From Limnohabitans sp. MMS-10A-178 (GTDB taxonomy: Bacteria; Pseudomonadota; Gammaproteobacteria; Burkholderiales; Burkholderiaceae_C), in NCBI RefSeq assembly GCF_003063375.1, contig NZ_NERY01000001.1, forward strand, positions 1,736,001-1,800,000: a stretch of DNA of 64,000 nucleotides, in the 5' to 3' direction. Position 1 is the first letter of the stretch. Every line of letters starts with the position of its first letter. The position numbers and the translations under genes are program-made. The notes beneath the pieces were generated by a model, which saw only the letters and a program-made list of their open reading frames with translations, did not search any database and had not been told where the DNA came from. Below, in pieces: positions 37,686 to 47,746 of this stretch.

Positions 37686-40600
37686 ATGCGCGCAGAACCA
37701 AAAACAGGTTTTAACCTGTCAAAGTGGGCCCTTGATCATCCTGCACTCACGCGGTATTTGATGCTGGTCTTGATGCTGTTGGGCGTCTTTGCTTTTTTCA
37801 ATTTGGGCCAAGACGAAGATCCTCCCTTCACATTTCGAGTGATGGTGGTAAGAGCCTATTGGCCTGGAGCAACGGCCCAACAAGTGGCTGAGCAAGTAAC
37901 CGATAAACTGGAGCGAACACTCCAAGAAGTACCCTTTGCAGACAAAATTCGCAGCTACTCCAAACCTGGCGAATCGCAGATTATTTTTCAAGTCAAAGAC
38001 TATTCCAAGCCCTCTGAAGTGGCCAATGTTTGGTACACAGTGCGCAAGAAAATAGGTGACATGCGCGGCAGCTTGCCTACGGGTGTGGTGGGGCCTTTCT
38101 TTATAGATGATTTTGGAGATGTGTATGGCGTGATTTATGCCTTGCAAGCAGATGGCTTCACACCAGCAGAAGTGAAGAAATTTGCAGACGATGTCAGGCA
38201 AAAAATATTGCGTGTTCAAGATGTTGCCAAGGTTGAACTTTTTGGTGTGCAAGATGAAAAAGTTTTCATCGAAATCTCTCAAAAGAAATTGGCGGTCATG
38301 GGCATTGACATGGGGGCAGTCATTGCCCAATTGGCACAGCAAAATGCCATTGAATCGGCGGGCACTTTGAATCTGCCCCAGGATGCTATTCAACTTCGTG
38401 TCAATGGGCAATTTAACAACTTGGAGTCACTCCGGCAAATGCCAATTCGCGGCTTTTCAGGGCAGCAAATTAAATTGGGTGATCTGGGAACCATCAAGCG
38501 CGATTACATCGATCCACCCCAAGTCAAAGTGCGGCACAACGGTGAGCCGGTTATTGGTTTGGGTGTGTCCATGGCCAAAGGGGGCGACATCATTGAGCTT
38601 GGCAAGGCCCTGAAAGTGAGCATTGCCAACATAGAAAAATCACTGCCCGTTGGTGTGAAATTGGTTCAAGTACAAGACCAGCCTCAAGCTGTGTCTAGTT
38701 CGGTCAACGAGTTTTTGAAAACATTGATCGAAGCCGTTGCCATTGTGTTGGCGGTGAGTTTCTTGTCTTTGGGTTTGCACAAGCGCCCCGGCATCCATCC
38801 ATTGTGGCGCCGCTGGACGCTAGACATTCGGCCTGGCTTGGTGGTGGGCATTACCATCCCCTTGGTGTTGTCCGTGACGTTTTTGGCCATGGATTATTTC
38901 AACATTGGCTTGCACAAAATTTCATTGGGCTCGCTCATCATTGCCTTGGGCTTGTTGGTGGACGATGCCATCATTGCGGTTGAAATGATGGTGAGAAAAA
39001 TGGAGGAGGGCTACGACAAAGTGCGTGCAGCCACCTTTGCCTATGAGCTTACAGCCATGCCCATGCTAACGGGCACCCTGATTACGGCGGCTGGGTTCTT
39101 GCCCATTGGTTTGGCCAAATCCATCACAGGTGAATACACCTTTGCCATCTTCGCTGTCACCGTCATTGCCTTGTTAATCAGCTGGGTGGCTTCGGTTTAT
39201 TTTGTGCCTTACTTGGGCACCTTGTTGTTGAAAGCGCCACCGCATGTGAACGCGTCAGAACAAGCGGTTATTCATGAAATGTTTGACACGCCTTTTTACA
39301 ACGCCTTTCGCAGAGCTGTCACTTGGTGCGTGTTCAATAAATGGAAAACCATTGCCATCACCCTGATTATTTTTGTGCTGGGCTTTGTGGGCATGGGCAA
39401 AGTTCAACAACAATTTTTCCCAGACTCCAGTCGGCCAGAAATCATGGTGGAGTTGTGGTTGCCTGAAGGTGCTAGTTTTGTGGCCAGCGAAGAAGTGGCC
39501 AAGCGCGTTGAAAAACGCTTGATGGCTGAGCAAGGTGTGAACTCAGTGAGCACGTGGGTGGGGTCTGGCGTGCCACGTTTTTATTTGCCGCTTGATCAAA
39601 TTTTCCCTCAGTCCAATGTTTCTCAGTTGATTGTGGTGTCCAAAGATTTGAAATACAGAGAGTCGCTGCGAGTCAAATTGCCCGCCGTGTTGGCTGCAGA
39701 ATTTCCAGAGGTTCGAGGGCGCGTCAAACTTTTGCCCAATGGCCCGCCTGTGCCTTACCCGGTGCAGTTTAGGGTGGTGGGCGCCGATCCTTTGGCGCTA
39801 CGCTTGAAGGCCGACGAAGTGAAGGCAGCTTTGCGCACCAACCCCAACACGCGCGGTGTGAACGACAACTGGAATGAGTCTGTCAAAGTCATTCGCTTGG
39901 AAGTCGATCAAGCCAAGGCGCGTGCTTTGGGTGTTACCAGCCAATCCATTGCCCAAGCTTCTAGAACCATTTCATCTGGATCGACCATTGGCCAATTTCG
40001 CGATGGCGACAAGCTGATTGACATTGTGTTCAGACAGCCCCAGTCTGAGCGCGATGCCATTACCGATTTGGCTGGCGCCTATGTTCCCACCGCTTCTGGA
40101 AAGTCCATTCCATTGTTGCAAATTGCCAAGCCAGTGTTCAATTGGGAGCCAGGCGTGATGTGGCGGGAAGGGCGAAGCTACGCCATCACGGTCAATGCCG
40201 ATGTGATTGAGGGTATTCAAGGTGCCACAGTAACTCAGCAGTTGCTGCCCGATTTGAAAAAAATAGAAGCCCAATGGCAGGAAAAAGATGCTGGCGAGTA
40301 CCGCATTGAAGTGGCGGGTGCAGTGGAAGAGAGCTCCAAAGGCTCTGCCTCCATTGCGGCGGGTATGCCGCTCATGCTGTTTGTCACCTTCACGCTATTG
40401 ATGCTTCAGCTCCAAAGTTTTAGCCGAGCTTTGTTGGTGTTCATTACCGGCCCACTTGGCATCGCCGGCGTTGCGGGCGCCTTGCTGGTTCTGGATCGGC
40501 CCTTTGGCTTTGTCGCTTTGCTGGGCGTCATTGCCCTGATGGGCATGATTCAACGAAATTCGGTCATTTTGATCGATCAAATTGAGCAAGACAGGGCTGC

Positions 40601-40838
40601 TGGTGTGCCTGCCTGGGAGGCGATTGTGGAGTCGGCTGTCAGGCGCTTGCGGCCCATTGTGTTGACCGCTGCTGCGGCTGTTTTGGCCATGATTCCACTC
40701 TCGCGAAGTGTTTTTTGGGGCCCAATGGCCGTGGCCATCATGGGGGGATTGATTGTGGCAACAGCCCTCACTTTGTTGGCTTTACCGGCCATGTATGCCG
40801 CCTGGTTCAAGATTGCGCCCCCACCTAAATCAGTCTAA
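37686..40838 (+). CDS. RND efflux inner-membrane permease
   Basis: 1050 aa; MVVRAYWPGATAQQVAEQVTDKLERTLQEVP, LGLLVDDAIIAVEMM, GVIALMGMIQRNSVILIDQIEQD. Confidence 0.94.
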   Translation: MRAEPKTGFNLSKWALDHPALTRYLMLVLMLLGVFAFFNLGQDEDPPFTFRVMVVRAYWPGATAQQVAEQVTDKLERTLQEVPFADKIRSYSKPGESQIIFQVKDYSKPSEVANVWYTVRKKIGDMRGSLPTGVVGPFFIDDFGDVYGVIYALQADGFTPAEVKKFADDVRQKILRVQDVAKVELFGVQDEKVFIEISQKKLAVMGIDMGAVIAQLAQQNAIESAGTLNLPQDAIQLRVNGQFNNLESLRQMPIRGFSGQQIKLGDLGTIKRDYIDPPQVKVRHNGEPVIGLGVSMAKGGDIIELGKALKVSIANIEKSLPVGVKLVQVQDQPQAVSSSVNEFLKTLIEAVAIVLAVSFLSLGLHKRPGIHPLWRRWTLDIRPGLVVGITIPLVLSVTFLAMDYFNIGLHKISLGSLIIALGLLVDDAIIAVEMMVRKMEEGYDKVRAATFAYELTAMPMLTGTLITAAGFLPIGLAKSITGEYTFAIFAVTVIALLISWVASVYFVPYLGTLLLKAPPHVNASEQAVIHEMFDTPFYNAFRRAVTWCVFNKWKTIAITLIIFVLGFVGMGKVQQQFFPDSSRPEIMVELWLPEGASFVASEEVAKRVEKRLMAEQGVNSVSTWVGSGVPRFYLPLDQIFPQSNVSQLIVVSKDLKYRESLRVKLPAVLAAEFPEVRGRVKLLPNGPPVPYPVQFRVVGADPLALRLKADEVKAALRTNPNTRGVNDNWNESVKVIRLEVDQAKARALGVTSQSIAQASRTISSGSTIGQFRDGDKLIDIVFRQPQSERDAITDLAGAYVPTASGKSIPLLQIAKPVFNWEPGVMWREGRSYAITVNADVIEGIQGATVTQQLLPDLKKIEAQWQEKDAGEYRIEVAGAVEESSKGSASIAAGMPLMLFVTFTLLMLQLQSFSRALLVFITGPLGIAGVAGALLVLDRPFGFVALLGVIALMGMIQRNSVILIDQIEQDRAAGVPAWEAIVESAVRRLRPIVLTAAAAVLAMIPLSRSVFWGPMAVAIMGGLIVATALTLLALPAMYAAWFKIAPPPKSV

Positions 40839-40932
40839 ACCCGACGAGGGAAAGGGGGACTTCAGCCCAGAAGTCCTCACTTCCATGGTTAAAATAGAAG
40901 GTTGACCGATTCAACCCATATCGATGGGACCC

Positions 40933-41019
40933 GCGCGGGTGGCGAAATTGGTAGACGCACCAGGTTTAGGTCCTGACGGTAGCAATACTGTGCGGGTTCG
41001 AGTCCCGCCCCGCGCACCA
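40933..41019 (+). tRNA. tRNA-Leu (TAG anticodon)
   Basis: Complete cloverleaf sequence; acceptor GCGCGGG/CCCGCGC, anticodon loop TTTAGGT, T-arm GCGGGTTCGAGTCCCGC, encoded CCA. Confidence 0.95.
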
Positions 41020-41039
41020 CTTACTAACAAGAGAAGACC

Positions 41040-42353
41040 ATGGCAGTTACTGTAGAAACATTGGAAAAATTGGAACGCAAAATCAGCTTGTCACTGCCTG
41101 TGACGGTCATCCAATCTGAAGTTGATGCTCGTTTGAAGAAAATGGCACGCACCGTCAAGATGGACGGTTTCCGTCCTGGCAAAGTGCCCATGAACGTGGT
41201 GGCACAGCGCTATGGTTACTCAGTGCAGTACGAAGTCATGAACGACAAAGTGGGCGAGGCATTTGCCTTGGCCGCCAATGAAGCCAAAGTGCGCGTTGCT
41301 GGCCAACCCCGCATTTCTGAAAAAGAAGGCGCACCTGAAGGTGAGTTGGCTTTTGATGCCATCTTCGAGGTGTATCCCGAAGTCAAATTGGGCGACCTCA
41401 GTGCTGCTACGGTTGAAAAGCTCAGCGCCGAAGTGACCGAAGAAGCCATTGACAAAACGGTCGATATTTTGCGCAAGCAACGCCGCACTTTCTCGCAGCG
41501 CCCAGCTGCTGAAGCGGCCATCGATGGCGATCGTGTGACGGTCGATTTCGAAGGCAAAATTGACGGTGAAGTGTTTTCTGGCGGCAAAGCTGCCGACTTC
41601 CAATTCTTGGTGGGCGAAGGCCAGATGCTGAAAGAATTTGAAGAGGCTGTTCGCGGTATGAAAAATGGCGAAAGCAAAACTTTCCCATTGTCATTCCCTG
41701 CCGATTACCAGGGTCAAGATGTGGCCGGCAAAACAGCCGACTTCTTGGTCACCGTGAAGAAAATTGAAGCGGCTCATTTGCCCGAAGTGAACGAAGCCTT
41801 GGCCAAGTCCTTGGGCATTGCAGACGCTTCTGTTGAAGGCCTGCGTGCCGACATCCGCAAAAACCTCGAGCGCGAAGTTAAGTTCCGTTTGTTGGGTCGC
41901 AACAAACAAGCCGCAATGAACGCTTTGGTTGAAAAAGCCGAGCTCGATTTGCCCAATTCAGTGGTGCAGAGCGAAATTGAGCGTTTGAAAGAAGGCGCCC
42001 GCGCCGACCTCAAACAGCGCGGTATCAAAGACGCCGACAAAGCCCCCATTCCCGACGACATCTTCCGCCCCCAAGCTGAAAGCCGTGTGCGTTTGGGCTT
42101 GGTGGTGGCTGAGTTGGTCAAGGCCAACACCTTGAACGCCACTGAAGCGCAAATCAAAGCCCACATTGAAGAGTTGGCTTCTAGTTACGAGCGTCCCGAC
42201 GATGTGGTGCGTTGGTACTATAGTGACAACCAGCGCATGTCTGAAGTTGAAGCAGTGGTCATTGAGACCAACGTGGCTGACTTCATCATGTCTAAGGCCA
42301 AAGTCACTGAAAAAACCATCTCCTTTGACGAGTTGATGGGTCAACAGGCTTAA
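41040..42353 (+). CDS. tig: Trigger factor
   Basis: [21 protein letters not shown]...[20 protein letters not shown]; followed by clpP and clpX. Confidence 0.96.
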   Translation: MAVTVETLEKLERKISLSLPVTVIQSEVDARLKKMARTVKMDGFRPGKVPMNVVAQRYGYSVQYEVMNDKVGEAFALAANEAKVRVAGQPRISEKEGAPEGELAFDAIFEVYPEVKLGDLSAATVEKLSAEVTEEAIDKTVDILRKQRRTFSQRPAAEAAIDGDRVTVDFEGKIDGEVFSGGKAADFQFLVGEGQMLKEFEEAVRGMKNGESKTFPLSFPADYQGQDVAGKTADFLVTVKKIEAAHLPEVNEALAKSLGIADASVEGLRADIRKNLEREVKFRLLGRNKQAAMNALVEKAELDLPNSVVQSEIERLKEGARADLKQRGIKDADKAPIPDDIFRPQAESRVRLGLVVAELVKANTLNATEAQIKAHIEELASSYERPDDVVRWYYSDNQRMSEVEAVVIETNVADFIMSKAKVTEKTISFDELMGQQA

Positions 42354-42415
42354 GAGCCGATTTAAGCCAAGCGCCTCGCATTTTTCGTATTTACCAACAT
42401 CTGTTTGGAACCACC

Positions 42416-43024
42416 ATGAATTCACTCGATATTCAAGCCTTGGGCAATGTGCCCATGGTGATCGAAACGTCAGGCCGCGGTGAGCGCGCCTACGACATTT
42501 ACTCCCGCTTGCTCAAAGAACGGGTGATCTTCTTGGTGGGCGAAGTCAATGACTACACCGCCAACTCGGTGGTGGCCCAATTGTTGTTTTTGGAAAGCGA
42601 AAACCCCGAGAAGGACATCTCTTTCTACATCAACTCACCCGGCGGTTCGGTCAGTGCTGGCATGGCCATCTACGACACCATGAACTTCATCAAACCCGAT
42701 GTGTCTACCCTGTGTACCGGCATGGCAGCCAGCATGGGCGCATTTTTGTTGTCCGCTGGCACCAAGGGCAAGCGTTTTTCATTGCCCAACTCCAAGGTCA
42801 TGATTCACCAGCCTTTGGGCGGAACGCGCGGTCAAGCCACCGAAATTGAGATTCACGCCCGTGAAATTCTCAAAACTCGCGAACAACTCAACAGAATATT
42901 GGCTGAAAACACCGGCCAGCCTTTGGAAAAGATCCAACTCGACACCGAGCGCGACTACTATCTATCGGCCGATGAAGCCAAAGAATACGGTTTAATTGAC
43001 CAAGTTATTGCAAAACGTCCCTGA
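42416..43024 (+). CDS. clpP: ATP-dependent Clp protease proteolytic subunit
   Basis: [56 protein letters not shown]. Confidence 0.97.
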   Translation: MNSLDIQALGNVPMVIETSGRGERAYDIYSRLLKERVIFLVGEVNDYTANSVVAQLLFLESENPEKDISFYINSPGGSVSAGMAIYDTMNFIKPDVSTLCTGMAASMGAFLLSAGTKGKRFSLPNSKVMIHQPLGGTRGQATEIEIHAREILKTREQLNRILAENTGQPLEKIQLDTERDYYLSADEAKEYGLIDQVIAKRP

Positions 43025-43074
43025 GACGCAACAAACCAGGGGTGAAATGAAGATTTCTGCCCTGTTTTTTGAAG

Positions 43075-43107
43075 ACGGCGCCCCCTTTCATGGAGAGCGC
43101 CGTTTTT
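43075..43107 (+). terminator. Hairpin with T-tract between clpP and clpX
   Basis: ACGGCGC...GCGCCGT followed by TTTTT. Confidence 0.7.
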
Positions 43108-43149
43108 CTTTCGCTATCATAGGGAAAATAGAACCACAGGGCGTCGTTT

Positions 43150-44415
43150 ATGGCCGATAAAAAAGGCTCAGTTACCGAAAAGAATTTGTATTGTTCCTTC
43201 TGCGGCAAAAGCCAGCACGAGGTGAAGAAGCTCATTGCGGGCCCGTCGGTCTTCATTTGCGATGAGTGCATTGACTTGTGCAACGACATCATTCGCGATG
43301 AATTGCCTGTTACCGAAATTGCCAAAGACGCCAAATCTGGTCTGCCCACACCACTTGATATCAAAAGCAATTTAGACAATTACGTCATTGGCCAAGAAAA
43401 AGCCAAGCGCACTTTGGCGGTGGCTGTTTACAACCACTACAAGCGCCTGCGTCACAAAGAAGTTGCCAAGAAAGACGAAGTCGAATTGGCTAAGAGCAAC
43501 ATCTTGCTCATTGGCCCCACAGGCTCTGGCAAAACGTTGTTGGCTCAAACCTTGGCACGCATGCTCGATGTGCCATTCGTCATGGCCGATGCCACCACAC
43601 TCACAGAGGCTGGCTATGTGGGCGAAGACGTTGAAAACATCGTGTCCAAGTTGCTGCAAAGCTGCAACTACGACGTTGATCGCGCCCAACGTGGCATTGT
43701 CTACATCGACGAGATTGACAAAATCACCCGCAAATCAGACAACCCCTCCATCACGCGCGACGTGTCGGGCGAGGGCGTTCAGCAAGCGCTGCTCAAGCTG
43801 ATTGAAGGCACCATGGCCAGCGTGCCACCGCAAGGCGGCCGCAAGCACCCCAATCAAGACTTCTTGCAAATTGACACCACCAACATTTTGTTCATTTGCG
43901 GTGGTGCGTTTGCAGGTTTAGAAAAAGTCATCGAGAACCGCACAGAAGCCTCTGGCATTGGTTTTGGTGCGGTGGTCAAAAGCAAAAAGCAACGCTCTCT
44001 GACCGAAGTTTTCACTGAAGTTGAACCCGAAGATTTAATCAAGTTTGGCCTCATCCCCGAATTGGTGGGTCGTATGCCCGTGGTGGCCACCCTCACCGAG
44101 CTCACTGAAGAGGCCTTGGTTCAAATTTTGACGGAACCCAAAAACGCCTTGGTCAAACAATTTGGCCAGTTGCTTAACATGGAAGGCGTTGACCTGGAAA
44201 TCAGACCCGAAGCCCTGCACGCCATTGCCAAGAAAGCCTTGGCACGCAAAACAGGTGCACGCGGTTTGCGTTCTATTTTGGAGCAAGCCCTCATCGACAC
44301 CATGTTTGACTTGCCCAATACAAGCAATGTCGAAAAAGTGGTGGTTGATGCATCCACCATTGAAGACAACCACACTCCTTTGCTGGTCTACCGAGAGTCG
44401 GCCAAGCAAGCTTGA
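43150..44415 (+). CDS. clpX: ATP-dependent Clp protease ATP-binding subunit ClpX
   Basis: Zinc-finger [11 protein letters not shown]...[33 protein letters not shown]. Confidence 0.97.
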   Translation: MADKKGSVTEKNLYCSFCGKSQHEVKKLIAGPSVFICDECIDLCNDIIRDELPVTEIAKDAKSGLPTPLDIKSNLDNYVIGQEKAKRTLAVAVYNHYKRLRHKEVAKKDEVELAKSNILLIGPTGSGKTLLAQTLARMLDVPFVMADATTLTEAGYVGEDVENIVSKLLQSCNYDVDRAQRGIVYIDEIDKITRKSDNPSITRDVSGEGVQQALLKLIEGTMASVPPQGGRKHPNQDFLQIDTTNILFICGGAFAGLEKVIENRTEASGIGFGAVVKSKKQRSLTEVFTEVEPEDLIKFGLIPELVGRMPVVATLTELTEEALVQILTEPKNALVKQFGQLLNMEGVDLEIRPEALHAIAKKALARKTGARGLRSILEQALIDTMFDLPNTSNVEKVVVDASTIEDNHTPLLVYRESAKQA

Positions 44416-44519
44416 ATATTCTCCAGCCCACCCCCTGACCCCGATGAAAAACCCTACTTGTTCAAGGCTTGAAATCGGGAAAACAGGGTCCATCTATCCC
44501 CAATAACCTAGGGAATCAC

Positions 44520-46952
44520 ATGTCTGGACACACCCCATTGCCCGCCGAATTACTCGACCTGCCCATGTTGCCGCTGCGCGATGTGGTGGTCTTTCCACAC
44601 ATGGTCATCCCGCTCTTTGTGGGTCGCCCCAAAAGCATCAAAGCGCTTGAAAGCGCCATGCTCACCGATCGCCGCATCATGCTGGTGGCGCAAAAAACGG
44701 CCGCCAAAGACGAGCCTGAGGCTACCGACATGTTTGAAGTGGGCTGCGTGTCCACCATCTTGCAAATGCTCAAGCTGCCTGACGGCACCGTCAAGGTGTT
44801 GGTTGAAGGACAGCAGCGCGCCAAAGTGAAAAACATCACCGATGGCGAAGCGCATTTTGTGGCCACCGTTTTGCCGGTGGAAGTTGCGGCAGAAAAGGCC
44901 GAGCAAAGCAGCGAGATTGAAGCGCTGCGCCGTGCTGTGATGCAGCAGTTTGACCAATACGTCAAACTGAATAAAAAGATTCCGCCAGAAATACTCACCT
45001 CTATTTCCAGCATCGATGAACCCGGCCGCTTGGCCGACACCATTGCCGCTCACTTGCCCTTGAAGTTAGAAAACAAGCAAGTGGTGCTCGACTTGGCCAG
45101 CATTCGCGATCGCCTTGAAAACTTGTTTACCCAACTCGAGCGTGAAGTCGACATTCTCAATGTGGACAAAAAAATCCGTGGCCGCGTCAAGCGCCAGATG
45201 GAAAAAAATCAGCGTGATTTTTATTTGAACGAGCAAGTTAAAGCCATTCAAAAAGAACTCGGTGAAGGCGAAGAGGGCGCCGACATCGAAGAAATTGAAA
45301 AGAAAATCAAAGCCGCCAAAATGCCTGCTGAAGCACGCAAGAAGGCCGATGCTGAATTGAAGAAACTCAAGCTCATGTCACCCATGTCAGCTGAAGCTTC
45401 AGTGGTGCGCAACTACATTGAGGTGCTGACTGGTTTGCCGTGGAGCAAAAAGACCAAAATCAAACACGACTTGGGCAATGCTGAAGTGGTGTTGAACGAA
45501 GACCACTATGGTCTTGAAAAAGTCAAAGACCGCATCATGGAATATCTGGCGGTGCAGCAGCGCGTTGACAAAGTGAAAGCGCCTATTCTGTGTTTGGTTG
45601 GACCTCCAGGTGTGGGCAAAACATCTTTGGGTCAATCGATTGCAAAAGCCACTGGCCGCAAATATGTGCGCATGGCTTTGGGTGGTATGCGCGATGAAGC
45701 CGAGATTCGGGGTCACCGCCGTACTTACATTGGCGCCATGCCAGGCAAAGTATTGCAAAGCCTCACCAAGGTGGGCACTCGCAATCCATTGTTCTTGCTT
45801 GATGAAATTGACAAGCTGGGCACCGACTTTCGCGGCGATCCCTCCAGCGCATTGCTCGAGGTGTTAGACCCCGAACAAAATCACACCTTTGGCGATCACT
45901 ATGTGGAGGTAGATTTTGATTTGAGCGACGTCATGTTCGTGGCCACCTCCAACTCCATGAACATTCCTTCTGCGCTGCTAGACCGCATGGAAGTGATTCG
46001 TTTGTCAGGCTACACCGAAGACGAAAAGACCAGCATTGCCATTAAGTATTTGCTACCGAAGCAATTGAAAAACAATGGCGTTAAGCCAGAAGAACTCAAT
46101 ATCAGCGATGCTGCGGTGCGTGATGTGGTGCGCTACTACACCCGTGAGGCTGGCGTGCGTTCACTTGAGCGCGAGTTGTCTAAAATTTGCCGTAAAGTGG
46201 TCAAGAGCTTGTTGCTCAAACAAATGACAGCGCCTGTGTTGGTCACCCCCGACAACTTGAACGATTTCTTGGGTGTACAAAAGTACACCTATGGCCGCGC
46301 AGAAGCTGCCAACCAAGTGGGCCAAGTGGTTGGCTTGGCTTGGACCGAAGTGGGTGGCGATTTGCTCACCATCGAGGCCGCCCTCATGCCTGGTAAAGGC
46401 GTGATCACACGCACTGGCTCCTTGGGTGACGTGATGAAAGAGTCGGTAGAGGCTGCTCGCACTGTGGTGCGAAGCCGTGCTCGCATGTTGGGCATCAAAG
46501 ACGACGTGTTTGAGAAAAAAGACTTGCACATTCACGTGCCCGATGGCGCAACCCCCAAAGACGGCCCAAGCGCTGGCGCTGCCATGACCACGGCCATGGT
46601 GTCGGCCATGACCGGCATTCCTGTGCGGGCCGATGTGGCCATGACGGGCGAAATTACATTGCGCGGCGAAGTGACAGCCATTGGCGGCTTGAAAGAAAAA
46701 CTGCTGGCCGCTTTGCGCGGTGGCATCAAGACGGTTTTGATTCCAGAAGACAACGTGAAAGACCTGCAAGACATTCCCGAGAATGTCAAAAATGGCCTAG
46801 AAATTGTGCCTGTGAAGTGGCTAGACAAAGTTCTTGAAGTTGCCCTTGAAAAGATGCCCCAACCCTTGCCAGAAGAAGAGCTTGCTGCAGTAGAAGCACC
46901 GGTGGTTTCAGAGGCAAAGTCCGATCCCAAAGCAGGGGCCATCAAGCATTGA
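44520..46952 (+). CDS. lon: Endopeptidase La (Lon protease)
   Basis: LPMLPLRDVVVFPHMVIPLFVGR, GPPGVGKTSLGQSIA, DGPSAGAAMTTAMVSA with catalytic Ser/Lys; ATG at 44520 preferred over upstream ORF start 44469. Confidence 0.97.
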   Translation: MSGHTPLPAELLDLPMLPLRDVVVFPHMVIPLFVGRPKSIKALESAMLTDRRIMLVAQKTAAKDEPEATDMFEVGCVSTILQMLKLPDGTVKVLVEGQQRAKVKNITDGEAHFVATVLPVEVAAEKAEQSSEIEALRRAVMQQFDQYVKLNKKIPPEILTSISSIDEPGRLADTIAAHLPLKLENKQVVLDLASIRDRLENLFTQLEREVDILNVDKKIRGRVKRQMEKNQRDFYLNEQVKAIQKELGEGEEGADIEEIEKKIKAAKMPAEARKKADAELKKLKLMSPMSAEASVVRNYIEVLTGLPWSKKTKIKHDLGNAEVVLNEDHYGLEKVKDRIMEYLAVQQRVDKVKAPILCLVGPPGVGKTSLGQSIAKATGRKYVRMALGGMRDEAEIRGHRRTYIGAMPGKVLQSLTKVGTRNPLFLLDEIDKLGTDFRGDPSSALLEVLDPEQNHTFGDHYVEVDFDLSDVMFVATSNSMNIPSALLDRMEVIRLSGYTEDEKTSIAIKYLLPKQLKNNGVKPEELNISDAAVRDVVRYYTREAGVRSLERELSKICRKVVKSLLLKQMTAPVLVTPDNLNDFLGVQKYTYGRAEAANQVGQVVGLAWTEVGGDLLTIEAALMPGKGVITRTGSLGDVMKESVEAARTVVRSRARMLGIKDDVFEKKDLHIHVPDGATPKDGPSAGAAMTTAMVSAMTGIPVRADVAMTGEITLRGEVTAIGGLKEKLLAALRGGIKTVLIPEDNVKDLQDIPENVKNGLEIVPVKWLDKVLEVALEKMPQPLPEEELAAVEAPVVSEAKSDPKAGAIKH

Positions 46953-47048
46953 GCAAAATTTTTGAGAGGCTTTAATTTCTCACAAAAATTGCGCTACAAT
47001 CCGTCCAACGCTGTCAAACTGGCATAGAATGCTGAGTTGATTGCAAAT

Positions 47049-47124
47049 GCGGGATTAGCTCAGTTGGTAGAGCGATACCTTGCCAAGGTATAGGTCGAGA
47101 GTTCGAGCCTCTTATCCCGCTCCA
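47049..47124 (+). tRNA. tRNA-Gly (GCC anticodon)
   Basis: GCGGGATTAGCTCAGTTGGTAGAGCGATACCTTGCCAAGGTATAGGTCGAGAGTTCGAGCCTCTTATCCCGCTCCA. Confidence 0.95.
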
Positions 47125-47160
47125 AACATTGAACTATGAACCAACATTGTTCAGCAAATA

Positions 47161-47185
47161 AGGGAAGCAACAGCTTCCCTTTTTT
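47161..47185 (+). terminator. Intrinsic terminator between tRNA-Gly and tRNA-Cys
   Basis: AGGGAAGC AACA GCTTCCCT followed by a T-tract. Confidence 0.75.
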
Positions 47186-47197
47186 GTCATCAAAAAT

Positions 47198-47271
47198 GGC
47201 GCGGTAGCAAAGCGGTTATGCACCGGATTGCAAATCCGTGTAGGTCGGTTCGACTCCGGCCCGCGCCTCCA
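47198..47271 (+). tRNA. tRNA-Cys (GCA anticodon)
   Basis: GGCGCGGTAGCAAAGCGGTTATGCACCGGATTGCAAATCCGTGTAGGTCGGTTCGACTCCGGCCCGCGCCTCCA. Confidence 0.95.
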
Positions 47272-47297
47272 TCATTTCTCTTTTGAAATTAACATTT

Positions 47298-47317
47298 AGC
47301 CCCGCAAGGGGCTTTTT
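47298..47317 (+). terminator. Intrinsic terminator after tRNA-Cys
   Basis: AGCCCC GCAA GGGGCT followed by TTTT. Confidence 0.75.
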
Positions 47318-47509
47318 GTTTTGTGCGTTTTAGTCGTATTCTTCCGGGGTTAAAAGGACAAGGGAAGGACAGAATACCAGTTCTTGAAAATGGCATCAAC
47401 CTTTTAGCTCAACGATGCCGCGCACCATACGCATACTGGATTTCTGTATTCTCAAGACCCCGCCCACTCCCCACCCCCCGTTTTCGAGGTGGTCCTATCC
47501 AGACTGGTT

Positions 47510-47568
47510 AATCACTGTTCTTCAGCCGCAATATAAAAATCCAAGAATCTTTGTCCAACCTTGGACAA
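47510..47568. repeat. 59-bp direct repeat, left copy, containing a TTTGTCCAA-CC-TTGGACAAA palindrome
   Basis: 52/59 identity, ungapped, to 51129-51187 by manual alignment. Confidence 0.85.
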
Positions 47569-47584
47569 AGTGGTTTCGAGTTTT

Positions 47585-47681
47585 AGGGCTTCCTCATACT
47601 GGGGTACCAGAAATCGTTCAGCCCCCCCCCCTTAGTCTTTATCACCCCTGATTGGAAATTAATGTTCATCTGACCCATTTA
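47585..47681. repeat. Foldback element copy D (degenerate stems; core 47591-47620 reversed) with ATTAATGTTCATCTGACCCA end
   Basis: TCCTCATACTGGGGTACCAGAAATCGTTCA is the reverse complement of the copy A core with one substitution. Confidence 0.8.
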
Positions 47682-47746
47682 TTGACACCAATTAGCCAAT
47701 TAAGTTTAGTAACATCAAATCCAAAATCTGTTGTATCTATCCAAAT

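Noticed and set aside
40857-40876. GGACTTC-AGCCCA-GAAGTCC hairpin after the RND permease
   Set aside because: Short stem without a T-tract; not enough to call a terminator.
47323-47511. 62-aa ORF after tRNA-Cys
   Set aside because: Overlaps low-complexity and repeat sequence, no recognisable domain or ribosome-binding site.
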